Shown piece by piece: positions 1 to 11,639 of a stretch of DNA of 64,000 nucleotides; positions within the stretch are counted from its first letter, which is position 1; every line of letters starts with the position of its first letter. The position numbers were made by a program, and so were the translations under genes. This DNA comes from Gossypium raimondii (Eukaryota > Streptophyta > Magnoliopsida > Malvales > Malvaceae): NCBI RefSeq assembly GCF_025698545.1, contig NC_068576.1, forward strand, positions 2,157,928 to 2,221,927, written 5' to 3'. A model generated the notes under the pieces. It ran no database searches and was not told the DNA's origin. It saw only the letters and a program-made list of their open reading frames with translations.

Positions 1-15
1 TTTCTTGCATTATAG

Positions 16-84
16 GCAAATGGTAGCGGGGCAGTAGAACCTGCTTCTTTGAAAGAAATAGAAGAAACACAATGTTCGGCATAG
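16..84 (+). CDS. Possible terminal exon of a gene starting left of the window
   Basis: A splice-acceptor-like TTGCATTATAG ends at base 15 and is followed by 22 codons open to a TAG at 82-84. The encoded tail is hydrophilic (ANGSGAVEPASLKEIEETQ) and has no recognisable domain. What follows reads like a 3' untranslated region rather than more coding sequence. The only support is an acceptor plus a short open frame at the window edge, so this is a guess. Upstream sequence or transcripts would decide it. Confidence 0.27.
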   Translation, partial: ANGSGAVEPASLKEIEETQCSA

Positions 85-1250
85 ACTCTTGAGCTTACTG
101 TAGGAAAAATGTGGCTGTTGGAAATGGGTTTTCGGAGTTGAAGCTCTTGATTTGGTGTTGGAATCGCGGATTCCCAAGTATTTTAACAAAAAGTAATCGT
201 GATTTATCAAAGATAATCTTGGAAAGGGGTCAACAGAGTCTCTGGTGACAAGAATGCCTGAAATGGAGAGCTAAGGTGCCATCAAATTTGTGATATGCTT
301 TTCTTCCTTACTGTAACCGCCATGGATCTAATCGGGCTCTTGTTTGGATCAAATCTAAACTGTCCCCTTTCTCTCGAGGGAAGTGGCTCCAATGAGAGCT
401 AGCGAACAGATGTTTGTGGGAAGATCACAACCTAATTTTATGGCTGCTTTGCTTGCAGTCCCTTGGTCTTATTAGATAGAATTTCGAGGGTTAATGAAGC
501 ACTTTCTTTAACATTATCTTTTGATGTAAAAAAAATAATCTATGTAATGTTAAACTTATCTACCTGTAACATTTGGTTCAGAGCTTTCAACTGCTTGCAG
601 TGCCAAATTTGCTAGGATGAAGAGTTACTGTTGGAGTTAAGATTCCGAGTAGTTTGTTTATCAAATGTTGGTATCAAGCCTATATATGATGGAGGGAATA
701 TGGTATTAAATCTAGATTGCTAATGATACCAATTCTCATAAGGGTTATAAGGACATGGTGGACGGGGATTACTAGCTTGGCTGATGTGCTGGGTGGCAAG
801 ATTGGTGGATTTGATTGGCTTTTCAAGGATACACACCCAATTGTTAGGAAGAAAGAGGTAAGAGATGTAGGATGATGATTGACAAAGTGGTGAGATGTAG
901 AGAGTCGCTTTAGAAGAGAACTGTATAAAATATAAGAGTGTGATGTCAAAGAAGAAGATCCTTCAGAGACCAAGGATGTGTATTTATAGGTGATGTTAAC
1001 CACAAAGGTCATTAGGCCTTGACATGTTTTCGACGCTAATTTTATCATGGTTGGCCATTTAGGGAGTATGGTAGCCTTCTAAATAGGTGATGATGGAATT
1101 GACATGAACTAGGCTGGACTCTAGGTGTGATCTATGGATAGAAAGATCCAACACTTATCGTTGACTATGTAGATCGGAGGCACTCAGTGTGTTGTGCATA
1201 CATATGTCTTTGAGGTTTATAGCTGACGAGGTGTAGCCCTTAGATGAAGT
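85..1250. other. Non-coding stretch, no gene recognised
   Basis: I see no conserved protein in any frame. A 122-codon open frame on the minus strand (680-1048) is Ser/His-rich, has no family resemblance and looks like chance. The sequence from about 660 on has the flavour of decayed retrotransposon DNA, but nothing diagnostic is left. Confidence 0.4.
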
Positions 1251-4200
1251 CATAGCAATTGAGGTAATAGTGGAGAAACTCGCATTGTTTAGGTATTAAT
1301 AACAATTTAGCTCAAGTGGTAGCCTAGTCAACTGGAACGTGAGCAGGTGCCGAGGCTTCACACCCGAGCAATGTGTAAGAGGGTCGACCATGGTCAGGCA
1401 TTGGGCCTAGCCAACTGGCAGGTGCCTAGCAAAAGGGGCTAAGGCATCGCATCCCGGCTAGACAATACTGAGGCGAGCATTATTGAGACATTGTGTATTA
1501 GCCATCTAGGTGCGCGCATAGCATCGGGGGCTTCGCACCTTATAGTGTGTGAGAGCCACATAGAGTACCGCATGGGCAAGTGGTGCATTGAAGAGCCAAC
1601 ATTGTGGTGCGTGTGGAGGTGCGACGAAGCAGCCAACATGAGTGACTGTGGCACTCTTGCGTGGGGGTTCTTTGAGAAATTCATGTGCAGCAGGTTTTTT
1701 TTGCTCTTCATATTGGTGTTAATTCTCGAGGTACATGTTCTTTTGGGAACAGGGTATTTGGCTTTTTCCTAGAAGACTCAAAAAAATACTCTAGAAAAAA
1801 TATTGTAATTTCTTTTCTTTTCTTTTCTTTTTTAAGGAAGAACCATGAAATTTTTTGGTTGGTCAAAATCAATTTTTTTAATTATAATTATGATATTTTG
1901 ATAAATACTGTATGTGATTAATTGTTGTTAAATCGATAAGCATGTCTATGCATATATATTAAAACATGTCATATAGATTAGGAAAGAATGCCACTTCAAC
2001 TTACCTGCATATTAAATCATTTATGCTTGAAATCAAATTAAGCCTTGCATCGTTTTTTAAAAGATTAAGTGGGAGAATGCCCCTAAACAAGACTTACGAC
2101 CTCCATTAATGGTCTATGTGCGATAGCATGATAATACTTCGAGTCAGTTTTACTATAATCGTACCTTATGGTAAGTATTATCGTATGGGTTCACTTGAGA
2201 TTTTCTTTAAGAGGACAACCATTCATATGCATTTCTAGTTAAGGTTATCTCATGATTACTTATAAAAGAGAGCATATTTATGATGGATGTTGAGTCTATA
2301 GTTATACAATCAAGATTGTTTTAGTTGAAAAACTTCCCACGAAGCTCTACTTAAGTTAAAATAATGGTCAAACATGAAACGATTGTTAATATGTGTGGCG
2401 TCTAGGGGTTAGATTTATATATTAACAAGAAATATAACTCCGCGTTGCGGGGTCAAGTTTTAAATAAATTGATATATGATAGCTTGTTCATTTTGCATAA
2501 TTTACGTGTTTAACTCGACTTACTCTCGCTCTGCTAATTGGTGCAATTTTTGTTTAAATATTGTCAGGAACGAAATTTGGGCACTTAAAATAAAAAAATA
2601 AGCAAATAAGGGGCTAAATTGAAACATGAAAAAGAGAAGTGGGGCCGAATTATAAGTTTGGGACATTTGAGGTGCTATTCAAATTTTGACCTTGTAAAAG
2701 CTAAAATTAATAAATTAAATTTGTAATTATTTTGTGTAGATGGAAAAAGCCTAAAATTAGTATGTAGATTTTGTATAAATAGGGAAGGTGGTGCTCTTGA
2801 AAAAGACGCCTTGAATACACTGGAAATTGATGGAATTTAATGCAATTATCCATTTTATTCCTTTTGTTCAAAACGCCAGTAGCTTATTCTTCTCATTCGG
2901 CCAATTTTGTTGTTTCAGTAGCTTTCCATTTCTTTATTGGCTTAATTATTTTCCAAGTTCCCTTTCTTTTCCATCAATCTCCACTACCATTTAATCCTTT
3001 GCCATTAACCAACAAAAGCATGATTAATTTCATGTTTCATTAAATTCTAACTTAGCTTTAGGTCGGTATTCTTTCCGATCAGGAATCGTGAGATATGTAT
3101 CCGTACTAAAAATTATTTCAATCGGTATTCATTATTTTTCCTAAATATCGGGATTGACAAATTCATAACTTAAAGTTAGCTCAATTTCAAATCAAAAAGC
3201 GCGTTGGGTAGGAGTCGTGTTTGCAGACAGTTGGGGAAACGAGTCGGCCATGTTGTATTCGGATCTCCGAGAACAAATCAAGAGAGAGAGTGATCGAGTT
3301 TAAATGTCCCGCGCAGTTGAGACTGTTTATTCGAGTTGGGTTCTTCAAAGCACAAGGCTGCCAGAATCTTGAATCAGGAACGCATGTATTGCGGTTAGAT
3401 AATAGAAAATGGTTGGTTTGCAGGTCGTATCGGGACCAACTACGAAAGGAAGAATTGACGATTATGACGCTCTTAGCCGTTATAACCAGCTTATTGTTTG
3501 GGGGAGAATAATTTTCAAGGATCGGTTTAAAGATCAGAATTCACCAGTCTAGGGCTAAGGCTTACTTTTTATGTTATCAAAACTCAAAATTTATTTCTAA
3601 TTTAATTTTTAATTCTGATTTACTTAATTATTTATTTTGTCTCTGTTATTTCATTTCTAAACGTTTCAAAATTCCACTAATCTATTTTATCTATTTTTTA
3701 GCAGGCCATTTGGAGTTGTGGGCACGACTATTGCCACAACAAAATTCTATCCACGAGAAAAATACAAAAATTGATTTGAGCCCAACCCCTGTGGAGATCC
3801 TACTACTACTCTTTACTACTGTTTAGAGTTCGTTTATTGTAGGAATTATTTTTATTTAAGAGTTTCAATGCCCATTAATATAACATTTTTATATAAAAAT
3901 AAAACTTAAAAATCAAAAGAAAAAAAAATGAAAATACCAAAATATATGATCAGTAAAAATGAAATTTGAAGAGATGTAAATAATCTTTAAAACGTAAGAT
4001 TAATTAAATTAAATGAATGATAACTACACTATCAGCTCATATAGAAGCGTTTTACATGTACTTAAGTAAATAATAAAATGATAATTTTAATAATTTTAAT
4101 AACTGTAACGTCTAAATAGATAAATAAGAATCATTAATATATAATAATGTTTAAATATAATTTACAATAAAATTAAATGTACAATAATAAAATTTATTTC

Positions 4201-4545
4201 AAAGTAGAATTTAAAAAAATAATTCAACACGAGATCAAAATAAGAATGATTTAAAAAATAATAATTTTAATTTTTTTAATTAAAAAAATACACATACGGT
4301 CTGGACTATGTCACACGGCCGTGTGACCCCTATTTTTCTAAAATTTCAAGTTTTTTCAGGATTTTCTGTTTTGTTTCAAAATGATCCCGGATTGTTCTCA
4401 AATTGTTTTTAGAGCCCCGAAGACTCGATTTAAGGTCCATAAATGTATTTTTACCATGATTAGATCCAATTATTAAATGTCAACATTTAATTTGTATAAC
4501 GGTTTTTGTTGTGAGGTAAAATGTTTAAATTGTATGGCAATTGTT
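1251..4545. other. Decayed repeat DNA, probably LTR-retrotransposon derived
   Basis: No gene is supported. 1300-1700 is unusually GC-rich for the region and gives overlapping open frames on both strands without recognisable domains. At about 2067 a purine run (AAAAGATTAAGTGGGAGAATG) resembles a copia polypurine tract next to an LTR. A 96-codon frame at 3221-3511 has no domain and lies in retroelement-leader-like sequence. Around 4300 the palindromic CACACGGCCGTGTG motif found in the gypsy LTRs of this window appears. Family assignment is weak because no reverse transcriptase or integrase survives here. Confidence 0.4.
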
Positions 4546-4598
4546 TGTAGCACCCTAATACTCAGGTCAGGCGATCAAACCAGGTCAGGGGTGTTACC
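4546..4598. repeat. LTR-edge-like inverted repeat
   Basis: The segment begins GTAGCACCCT and ends GGGGTGTTAC, so its two ends are near-inverted copies of the GTARCACCCY start typical of gypsy LTRs in this window (compare 15691). It also contains the direct repeat CAGGTCAGG twice. It may be the junction of two LTR fragments. Which element it belongs to cannot be decided. Confidence 0.3.
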
Positions 4599-4619
4599 AA
4601 AATAATCTTTATTTTATCA

Positions 4620-5118
4620 AAGCAAAGATGTACTCACTGCTAGAATCTGAATTAAAGAATAAGAAACTTAAAACTTCGCTCTAATGAGGCATACTTATGA
4701 CATTTAAGACTTGGTCATATTAACCAAGATGGAATCACTAGGCTTGTAAAATATAGGAATTTAAGTTCACTAAAAGAGGTAAATCTTCCACAATGTAAGT
4801 CTTACTTAGAAGGTAGAATGACTAAGAGATCTTTTAATGTGAAAGGTATAAGGGTCATTCAACCCTTAGAACTTATGCACACTAACGTATGCGGTCCTAA
4901 GAACATTGGTGTCTAAGGTGTTTATGGTTATTGTGCAACTTTTATAGATGGTTATTTCATATATAAGTATGTGTACCTAATGCACCATAAGAGTGAAAAT
5001 TTTTGATAAATTTCAAAAGTTTTATGTGGAAATAGAGAAACAGTTAGGTTTACTCATTAAAATACTTCAGTCTAACCAAGATGGAGAATACTTGTCAAAC
5101 AAGTTATCAAACTAGAAT
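4620..5118 (+). pseudogene. Ty1/copia GAG-pre-integrase and integrase fragment
   Basis: Read across frame breaks, the plus strand gives the GAG-pre-integrase pattern (LGHINQDGITRLVK, then LPQCKSYLEGRMTKR) followed by the start of the integrase core (LELMHTNVCGP, then YGYCATFIDGY) and a piece like ILQSNQDGEYLS. These are hallmarks of plant Ty1/copia polyproteins. Stops and frameshifts break it, and it is cut before the rest of the integrase, reverse transcriptase and RNase H. It is an old truncated insertion. It lies directly after the LTR-edge-like sequence at 4546-4598 but on present evidence belongs to a different retroelement class. Confidence 0.8.
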
Positions 5119-5269
5119 ATGCCCTTGCTTTGCTTTAGGAAATCAAATAATATTATTTTTCTATAAAAAGTAAAATTTTATTAATGTGTCATAATTTAAT
5201 ATTTCAATAAATATATATAAAGTTAAGAATGAGCAATTATAAGTAACTATGTAAAATATGGGATATTTA

Positions 5270-5798
5270 GATTTAATTGCATCGAACATCCTCAAATTAT
5301 GACTCTTGTTTTAATTAGTCATCAAACTTTAAACATTCTAACCACATCTTTAAATCATCAATGTTATATTAATAAGGTCCTTCATCACTAAAATTGTTAA
5401 TTTAATCGTTAAATGAGATGTCAAATATTATATAACATAATTTAAAATAAAAACTAAAGAAAAATTAATATTGGAAAAATGAATGTCGTAAAAATTTTGG
5501 TTGAGGATTTCAAAACTTTTACAAAATTATCATTCACATCCTTTTTTTCGGTTTGATTTTATTTTTAGTTTTAATTTTAAAGTTATATGACAAAATTTTA
5601 CTTTTCATAATTTTTTTTGTTTTAAATTATGTCACATAAAATTTTACGTGTCATTTAATAGGTAAATTAATAGTTTATAATTGAAGGACCTCATTGATAT
5701 AGCATCGATAGTTTGAAGAAGTAATTAGAATGTTTTAAAGTTTGAGGACCAATTTAGCATCATAATCATAATTTAGGAATATCTTGTGTAATTAACTC
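5270..5798. mobile_element. Foldback MITE, MULE-like, with 9-bp target duplication
   Basis: The two ends are long imperfect inverted copies. The left end from 5270 (GATTTAATTGCATCG..) pairs with the reverse complement of the right end (GAGTTAATTACACAAG..), and similarity runs about 160-180 bp inward, through the matching CATCAAACTTTAAACATTCTAA / CTCAAACTTTAAAACATTCTAA stretches. The element is bounded by the perfect 9-bp direct repeat GGATATTTA at 5261-5269 and 5799-5807. Nine base pairs is the usual duplication size for Mutator-like elements. No coding sequence lies inside. The superfamily is inferred only from duplication length and long inverted repeats. Confidence 0.75.
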
Positions 5799-5807
5799 GG
5801 ATATTTA

Positions 5808-7138
5808 AGACATCATAAATATAAATATATATATTTAAAACATTTGATGACAACAAAAGTAAAATATACACCACAAAATAACTACATATACTATAGAAAA
5901 CTTGAAATTATACGAAAACTAACATGAATAACATGCCAAAATTTACATGATCAATTTGTTATAATAATTTAAACACACAAAATAACATGATGAAAGATAT
6001 ATAACAAAATATAGCCCAGATTTTAATTGATATCTAAATTTTGAAATGTATTACTTGAATTAATAAAATATTAATATCATATCAATAAACTCCTTCTACT
6101 AGCCTAACCTTTAGCTTGTATAAGCATATTAAAAATATGTAAATCAAATTTTGAACATGTATGTAACTATTGCATAGATAACTTAGATTTAATGTGTGCG
6201 CTTAAAAAATTAACTTTCCAAAATTTTGTTGATGTCATATGTTTTATATCCAAGCTATCCGTATGGTGAGTGCATATATGTTGACAACTTGATAAGCATG
6301 TTTTAAATATGTTCTACGTTAAGTTTAAACAGACATAATGTATAAATTGATGGTTAAGCTAATGGAAAGACCTGATTACTTAATATACCTTAAAGCTTAT
6401 AGACTGATTCAAATTTTAATTACGTATAAATATGTAATTCTTTGTAATTATATAGGAGTGACATGTTTGGATAACTACTGTAGTTGACGGGTCTCACTGA
6501 ATTGGGTGTAATTGGAACACCCTAATTACACTTTCCAATTCTTAAGAGAGGTTGAGAATTGGAGTAATTGCGCATGAAATTACACAAAAATTCAATTTTA
6601 AAAAATTATTTTTATATAAATTTAAGTTGTAAATTTTTATATTATAAGCATGAACACATAGTGGTCGAGATGGGTACGACCAAAGATTTATTATATTCTA
6701 AATCTTAAAAAATTATATTATAAAATTAATTTATGTATATTTATAAAATTATAACAAAAATTATATTATTTAAATCCTAATTTTTTAAAGTTATGGCCAT
6801 AAATTTTATTATAAAAATAATTTATATGTTATAAAAGTATTATAATATACTTATTTATAAAAAGTTATGGTCAAGTTATATTAGCATGACTTATTTATAT
6901 GTCAATGTTATATATTATAAAAATAATATGCTTATTTGTAAAAAAATGTTTTAGTTTTTTATCATAACTTATTTGTAAAAAATAACTTTTTAAAGTTATG
7001 AAAAGAATTATATTATTTATAAAAGTGTTACAAAATTTATTTGACACTTTATAAAAACCTTTTTTATAAAGGATATATATATTATATATTATTATTATTA
7101 CTTAATTTACATATTATAAAAATGTTATAACCTAGCAG
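5808..7138. other. AT-rich intergenic DNA, no gene seen
   Basis: Very AT-rich sequence without open frames of note. A stretch near 6470-6600 (GTGTAATTGGAACACCCTAATTACAC) is internally palindromic and may be another small decayed MITE, but its borders are not clear. Confidence 0.5.
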
Positions 7139-7506
7139 GATTTTTTACTGATATAGGTTAAAAAAAATTTAGTACTGAAATAGGTCGCCAGAAAGATTAT
7201 TTACGAAAATGGTACATTTTTTGTATTGGCGCCTATCTAGAGACGCCAATGAATTAAAAATATTAATTTTTTTTCTATAGGCGCCAATGTATATTTCATA
7301 TTAATTTTTTTAATAAAATATAATTAGTTTTTTTACCGAGTCAGTAAATGACCCGGTATAATACAAAGTAGTGGCGCTTATCTCAGAAGCGCCAATGGTG
7401 GTGCCTATTTAATAGGCGCCATTAGTGGTGCCATGTTGAGAGGCGCCAATGGTCTTATTTTTCCCTATATATACCCCCGAAACATAGACATAATTTTTAG
7501 CAGAGG
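7139..7506 (+). repeat. MULE left terminal inverted repeat
   Basis: Matches the reverse complement of 10741-11098 from the tip to CATAATTTTTAGCAGAGG. It holds a series of GGCGCC-type mini-palindromes (TTGGCGCCTATCTAGAGACGCCAA and similar) in its inner half and a CCTATATATACCCC TATA-like stretch near 7463. As in other MULEs, such a repeat may carry the transposase-binding sites; that is inference. Confidence 0.85.
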
Positions 7507-7850
7507 AATGGAAATATACCCCTAGAACCACACCATCAAACCATCAATTTTAGGGAGTTTTGTAATATAAACAACCTCATATTTATTTAATGAATTTTGT
7601 TGGCATTTTATTTATCAGATGGAGATAATTTTTTTGCGTTTGCAATTTAAATAGTCAACTTTGTATTTATATAATGACTTTTTGCCTTTTATGTAAATAA
7701 AATTTTATGGTTTTTTTTTTATTTTGCAATTTCAAATTGCTCCATAATTGCAACAAATTGTAGACAAATTTGTGATTCAAACCATCAATTTATGTAATGA
7801 ACTACATATCAATTTCTACCCAATTGAGACGGTTGTCCAACATGGTAGTT

Positions 7851-10486
7851 TCAGAGCGGGCATTTACTCCGATTATGACCGGCTAATCTGCATACGCCAC
7901 ACAGCTTCCCGTCGAATTTCTCCCTAATGGCCATTTTGTTATGGATTCTGAATGATTGTGGACGACCTTTCGGGTTCCTACGCAACCTTTTGTCTGGGAC
8001 AAGCTCGAAGGTCGTTGGAGGTACCTCCCAAGTAGATAGGTCAGGAAGCACGGGGAACTTATTTTCCCATACACACAACGTGCGTTCGATGGTGTACACT
8101 TCATCGATAAATTGTTCTATATTGAGCCCAACTTTAGCACAAGTTTCCACGACATGTGCACATGGATAATGAAGTGTTTGAAACCTCCAGCAATCGCACC
8201 GTCTGTTTCGGAGATCAACTCCGGAGGACCTAGGTGGTATACCGGGTCGACGACCGATGGTCTCTGTAACTCGAAACAGTTCATTATGTCGTGAATATAC
8301 TTCTACTGTCATCGACCTCGCCATCCGACGGTTTGCAACCATTGCATCCCTAACATCTTCGACAAAGACGTGTCCCGTCTCCATCTGGTTCACTTGTTGC
8401 TGACCCATTCTTGGCATCAAGGTAGCCAACCTGTAGAACGTAGCCGAGAAGACAGATGAAATTGGAAGATACCGTGTTTTTAATAACACAGCGTTGATCC
8501 CCTCCACCAACTTTGTGGTCATTTGACCATAACGAAAGCCATCGTCAAAACTTTGAGTCCATTTCCACGGCTCCATGGTACCCAACCATTGACAGAAAGA
8601 TGTGTTGGTTTGACCCTCCATGTCACTCTCAAGTCGGGCCATTCTTTGGCGAAAAATGTGTGGCTCTAGCTCGTGCGTTGCATATGTATTAAGAAAATTT
8701 AAGTTACAGTATTGCTCTAAAACATTTTACCTTATATTGAAAAGATAAGGTAATTCTTTACCCATTCTCACAACTTGTCTCTTCCAGTCTGCATTCTTAT
8801 AATATCGCTGGAAGTTAGCCGCGATGTGCCAGATGCAGTAAACAGATCTCCATGGTACACCGAAACGCCTAATGGCTGCAATTAATCATTTCCCTCTATC
8901 AGAGATGATGCAAATATTATCGTTGCTAATAACATACCTCCACAAATTGGTAAGGAAGAACTCCCACGATTCTATGTTCTCCTTATCGACGATGGCAAAT
9001 GCTATCGGGAGCACGTTCCTGTTGCCGTCTTGAGCACCCGCAAGAAGTAGGATCTATGTGTATTTTCCATATAGCCAGGTTCCATCTACTTGCACAAACG
9101 GTTTGCAGTGGGGAAATGCGCGCACATATTGATTAAACGTCTAGAACATCCAATGGAAATTTTTTTCTCGATTGTAGTTGGTCATCCGACCGATAATAAG
9201 ATCGTGTCTACAACTCAATTACAGTTCCCGGCACGTGTTCCCTCATAGCGGCTATCCATCCCTGTAACTCATTGTACAATGCATCGAAATCTCTGTACAA
9301 TTGCTCTATTGCCATCTGTTTAGCTATCCATGCTTTTCGGTATGATACTCGATACTAGAATCGTGCTTGTATTTCGACAATCAGTACCGAAACTTTAATG
9401 GTCGGCATGTTTTTCACCATTGGCATAATGCACGTACAGATAGTTTTGGAGTCAAGTTTTTGATGATCTTCTGTCATACGTGTTGAAGTGCATGTGTGAG
9501 GTCTAACTAATTTTTGTATCTCCCACATCTACAACTTTTGGATAAATGCAGCTCGTATCCGCCAATTGCAACCTTCTGCCGACCTCCAACACTCTCCAAT
9601 ATATAATGTTGGTTTAGACACGATGACTTTGTAATCTACTGATATATTCATGCTATATCACTTAATGACAAATATGCATTCTTCCTTACTTCCAAATCTC
9701 TGGCCCACGAACAACTCCTCTGGATCAGAATATACGGCCATTCGGTTAGCAGGTAGTATTTCAGGGTACTCCAGAAACTCGGCTGCCCGTGCCGCATCGA
9801 GGTCTATCCGAGACATGTGTGCCCCACGATTATTGTGTATCACAATACGACGAATCTAGTTTCCAACTGAAGACGCGTTAATGTTTCCATCCTCATCCAC
9901 GCCTTCATCGTCAATATCATCCGAGACCTTGTCCACGTCGAGATCACTCTCACTATCAACTTCGTAATCAACAGGATCACTACTATAGTATACATCATCA
10001 CCAACCATATCAGTCTCGGCTGTAGCATTAAGATCAATATCGATCCCGTGTATAGTTGATTGACTATCAACATACGATACCAGAACCACCATACACGGCG
10101 CTTGAACTCCATCTTCTTCACCTAATGGAGTGGGATCTTAAGTTGCCTCCACACCGGCTAACTCAGCAAATAACTGAACCGGTACATTTTGATTGCTCCG
10201 AGTCCCACAATAAAGAGCGACCATTGTCTCCACGTCTTCATCATCTACAAGTTCCATTTCGGTAAATTTTATTGGATCTGTCGAAACTGGAAACTTGTAG
10301 AAAACTTTGATATCCTTCTCCCACAACGTCTATAAATATTTTCACTAATTTTTTCCTTCATATCATCAAACGAGATATTTCTATTAAATCTCATTGCTAC
10401 TATTTTCGACATTCAAATATACATCCCACGGTTGTTGTCAAAATTTCTCCATCGAAATAAACGCATACAAAAAACTGATTCTCCAT
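7851..10486 (-). pseudogene. MULE transposase (MuDR-type) with SWIM and zinc knuckle, disabled
   Basis: Reads from ATG at 10486-10484 (MENQFFVCVYFDGEI) down to TGA at 7851. In order: an N-terminal domain; an acidic linker (ETDMVGDD, then repeated Asp/Glu); a MuDR N-terminal region (EELFVGQRFGSKEECIF); the MULE DDE-type domain (VDGTWLYGKY, then NRNVLPIAFAIVDKEN, then ISDRGK and CIWHIAANF); a SWIM finger (CDC, nine residues, CAH); and a CX2CX4HX4C knuckle (CGVCRLAGHNRSKC). Only the last 263 codons (8642-7851) remain open. Stops lie at 10138, 9856, 9658, 9529, 9355, 9208, 9141, 9054 and 8886, with frameshifts near 10300 and 9160. A short gap in similarity near 8700 may be an intron remnant. This is the degraded transposase of the surrounding element, not a host gene. 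Confidence 0.88.
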
Positions 10487-10740
10487 CTTTAATACTAGAT
10501 CTGTTAAAAAATTTCAAATTTCTTAAAATATTTTCGAAATGTGAAAAAATTACATAAAATTTTTAATGCAAAATTTTTCATTCAGAAGCTAACAAAATTA
10601 ATAACCTAACAAAATAACTTTCAAATAATAAAATTACTAACAAGACTCTACATTATATTTAAAAAGAAATAAACAAAATACCTTATCCTTCTTCTTCTTT
10701 TCCTTTCTTTTTTTCTTCTCCCTTCCTTTTTATTTTCGTT

Positions 10741-11098
10741 CCTCTGCTAAAAATTATGTCTGTGTTTCAGGGGTATATATAGGGAAAAATAAGACCATTG
10801 GTGCCTCTCAACATGGCACCACTAATGGCGCTTGTCAGATAGGCACCACCATTGGCGCCTCTGAGATAGGCGCCACTACTTTGTATTATACCGGGTCATT
10901 TACTGACTCGGGAAAAAAATTACTTATATTTTATTAAAAAAATTAATATAAAATATATTAAAAAAATTAATATTTTTTAATTCATTGGCGCATCTGAGAT
11001 AGGCGCCAATACAAAAAATGTACCATTTTCGTAAATAATCTTTCTGACGACCTATTTCAGTACTAAAATTTTTTTTAACCTATATCAAAAAAAAACCC
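10741..11098 (-). repeat. MULE right terminal inverted repeat
   Basis: Inverted partner of 7139-7506, carrying the same GGCGCC mini-palindromes and the shared CCGGGTCATTTACTGACTCGG motif. In the minus orientation it lies upstream of the transposase start, so it would have held the promoter. Confidence 0.85.
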
Positions 11099-11118
11099 AT
11101 AATTCTTTCTCTAAATTA

Positions 11119-11627
11119 AGGTTGTGTTTAGTAGTGCTTTTTAAAAGCATTTTTGAAGCAAAATGAATGCTAAACAAGTAACTTTTGAAGGAAATTTTTA
11201 ACTTAAAAACACTTTTCTCCAAATGAAGAAGTTAAAATTTTTAACTTTTCTCTCTCAAAAGCACTTTTGATAGCTTAATTACGTTTTCATTCCTCCAACT
11301 CATGGTACTTTCCCTTCTCTGGTTAATTGCTTAAAAAATATTTTAAATTTATTTTTCATATATTAAAATATTAACAATAAATTATAATAAATTATTTTCT
11401 ATATTCTTATTAAAATATCATAATATTAACTAATTTAAACATTATTTAAATGATTATTTGTTAGTTTATAACACCATGTCTAAAATAAACATTTTGTTTC
11501 TCAAAAGAAATTTTTGACAATACTAAACACTTAAATCAATCCAAACTTTTCAAAAGTATTTTTAAAAATCACTTCTCAAAATCACTTTTCCAAAATACTT
11601 TTTAAAAGGAATGCTAAACTATCCCCA
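11119..11627. mobile_element. Foldback MITE (family uncertain)
   Basis: The left end (GTTGTGTTTAGTAGTGCTTT..) and the reverse complement of the right end (GGGGATAGTTTAGCATTCC..) are similar, and both continue into TTTTAAAAGCATTTTT / TTTTAAAAAGTATTTT. Further inverted similarity (AAGCACTTTTGA against AAGTGATTTTGA) follows inside. There is no coding sequence. I could not settle a target duplication. The end motif resembles non-autonomous hAT elements of plants, which is weak evidence. Confidence 0.5.
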
Positions 11628-11639
11628 AGTTTATATAAG

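Larger units (their letters stand above)
7139..11098 (-). mobile_element. Mutator-like element (MULE) with long terminal inverted repeats
   Basis: A roughly 3.96-kb element whose ends are inverted copies over about 360 bp. Between them, on the minus strand, lies one degenerate MULE transposase (7851-10486). The outermost bases (GGATTTTTTACTGATATAGG left; the right end reversed reads GGGTTTTTTTTTGATATAGG) agree well. No clean 9-11-bp target duplication is visible, so the insertion is old or the flanks were altered. Long inverted repeats plus a transposase with MULE and SWIM domains identify the superfamily. The element carries several stops and frameshifts and cannot be autonomous. Confidence 0.85.

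Noticed and set aside
680-1048. 122-codon minus-strand open frame
   Set aside because: No domain or family resemblance, low-complexity Ser/His composition, in repeat-like sequence.
1439-1772. Overlapping open frames on both strands in a GC-richer patch
   Set aside because: Both strands open because stops are rare in GC-rich DNA; no recognisable protein.
3221-3511. 96-codon plus-strand frame
   Set aside because: No domain; the surroundings look like retroelement leader sequence.
7139-11098. Target site duplication of the MULE
   Set aside because: Flanking 8-11-mers do not match on any nearby choice of border, so none is claimed.
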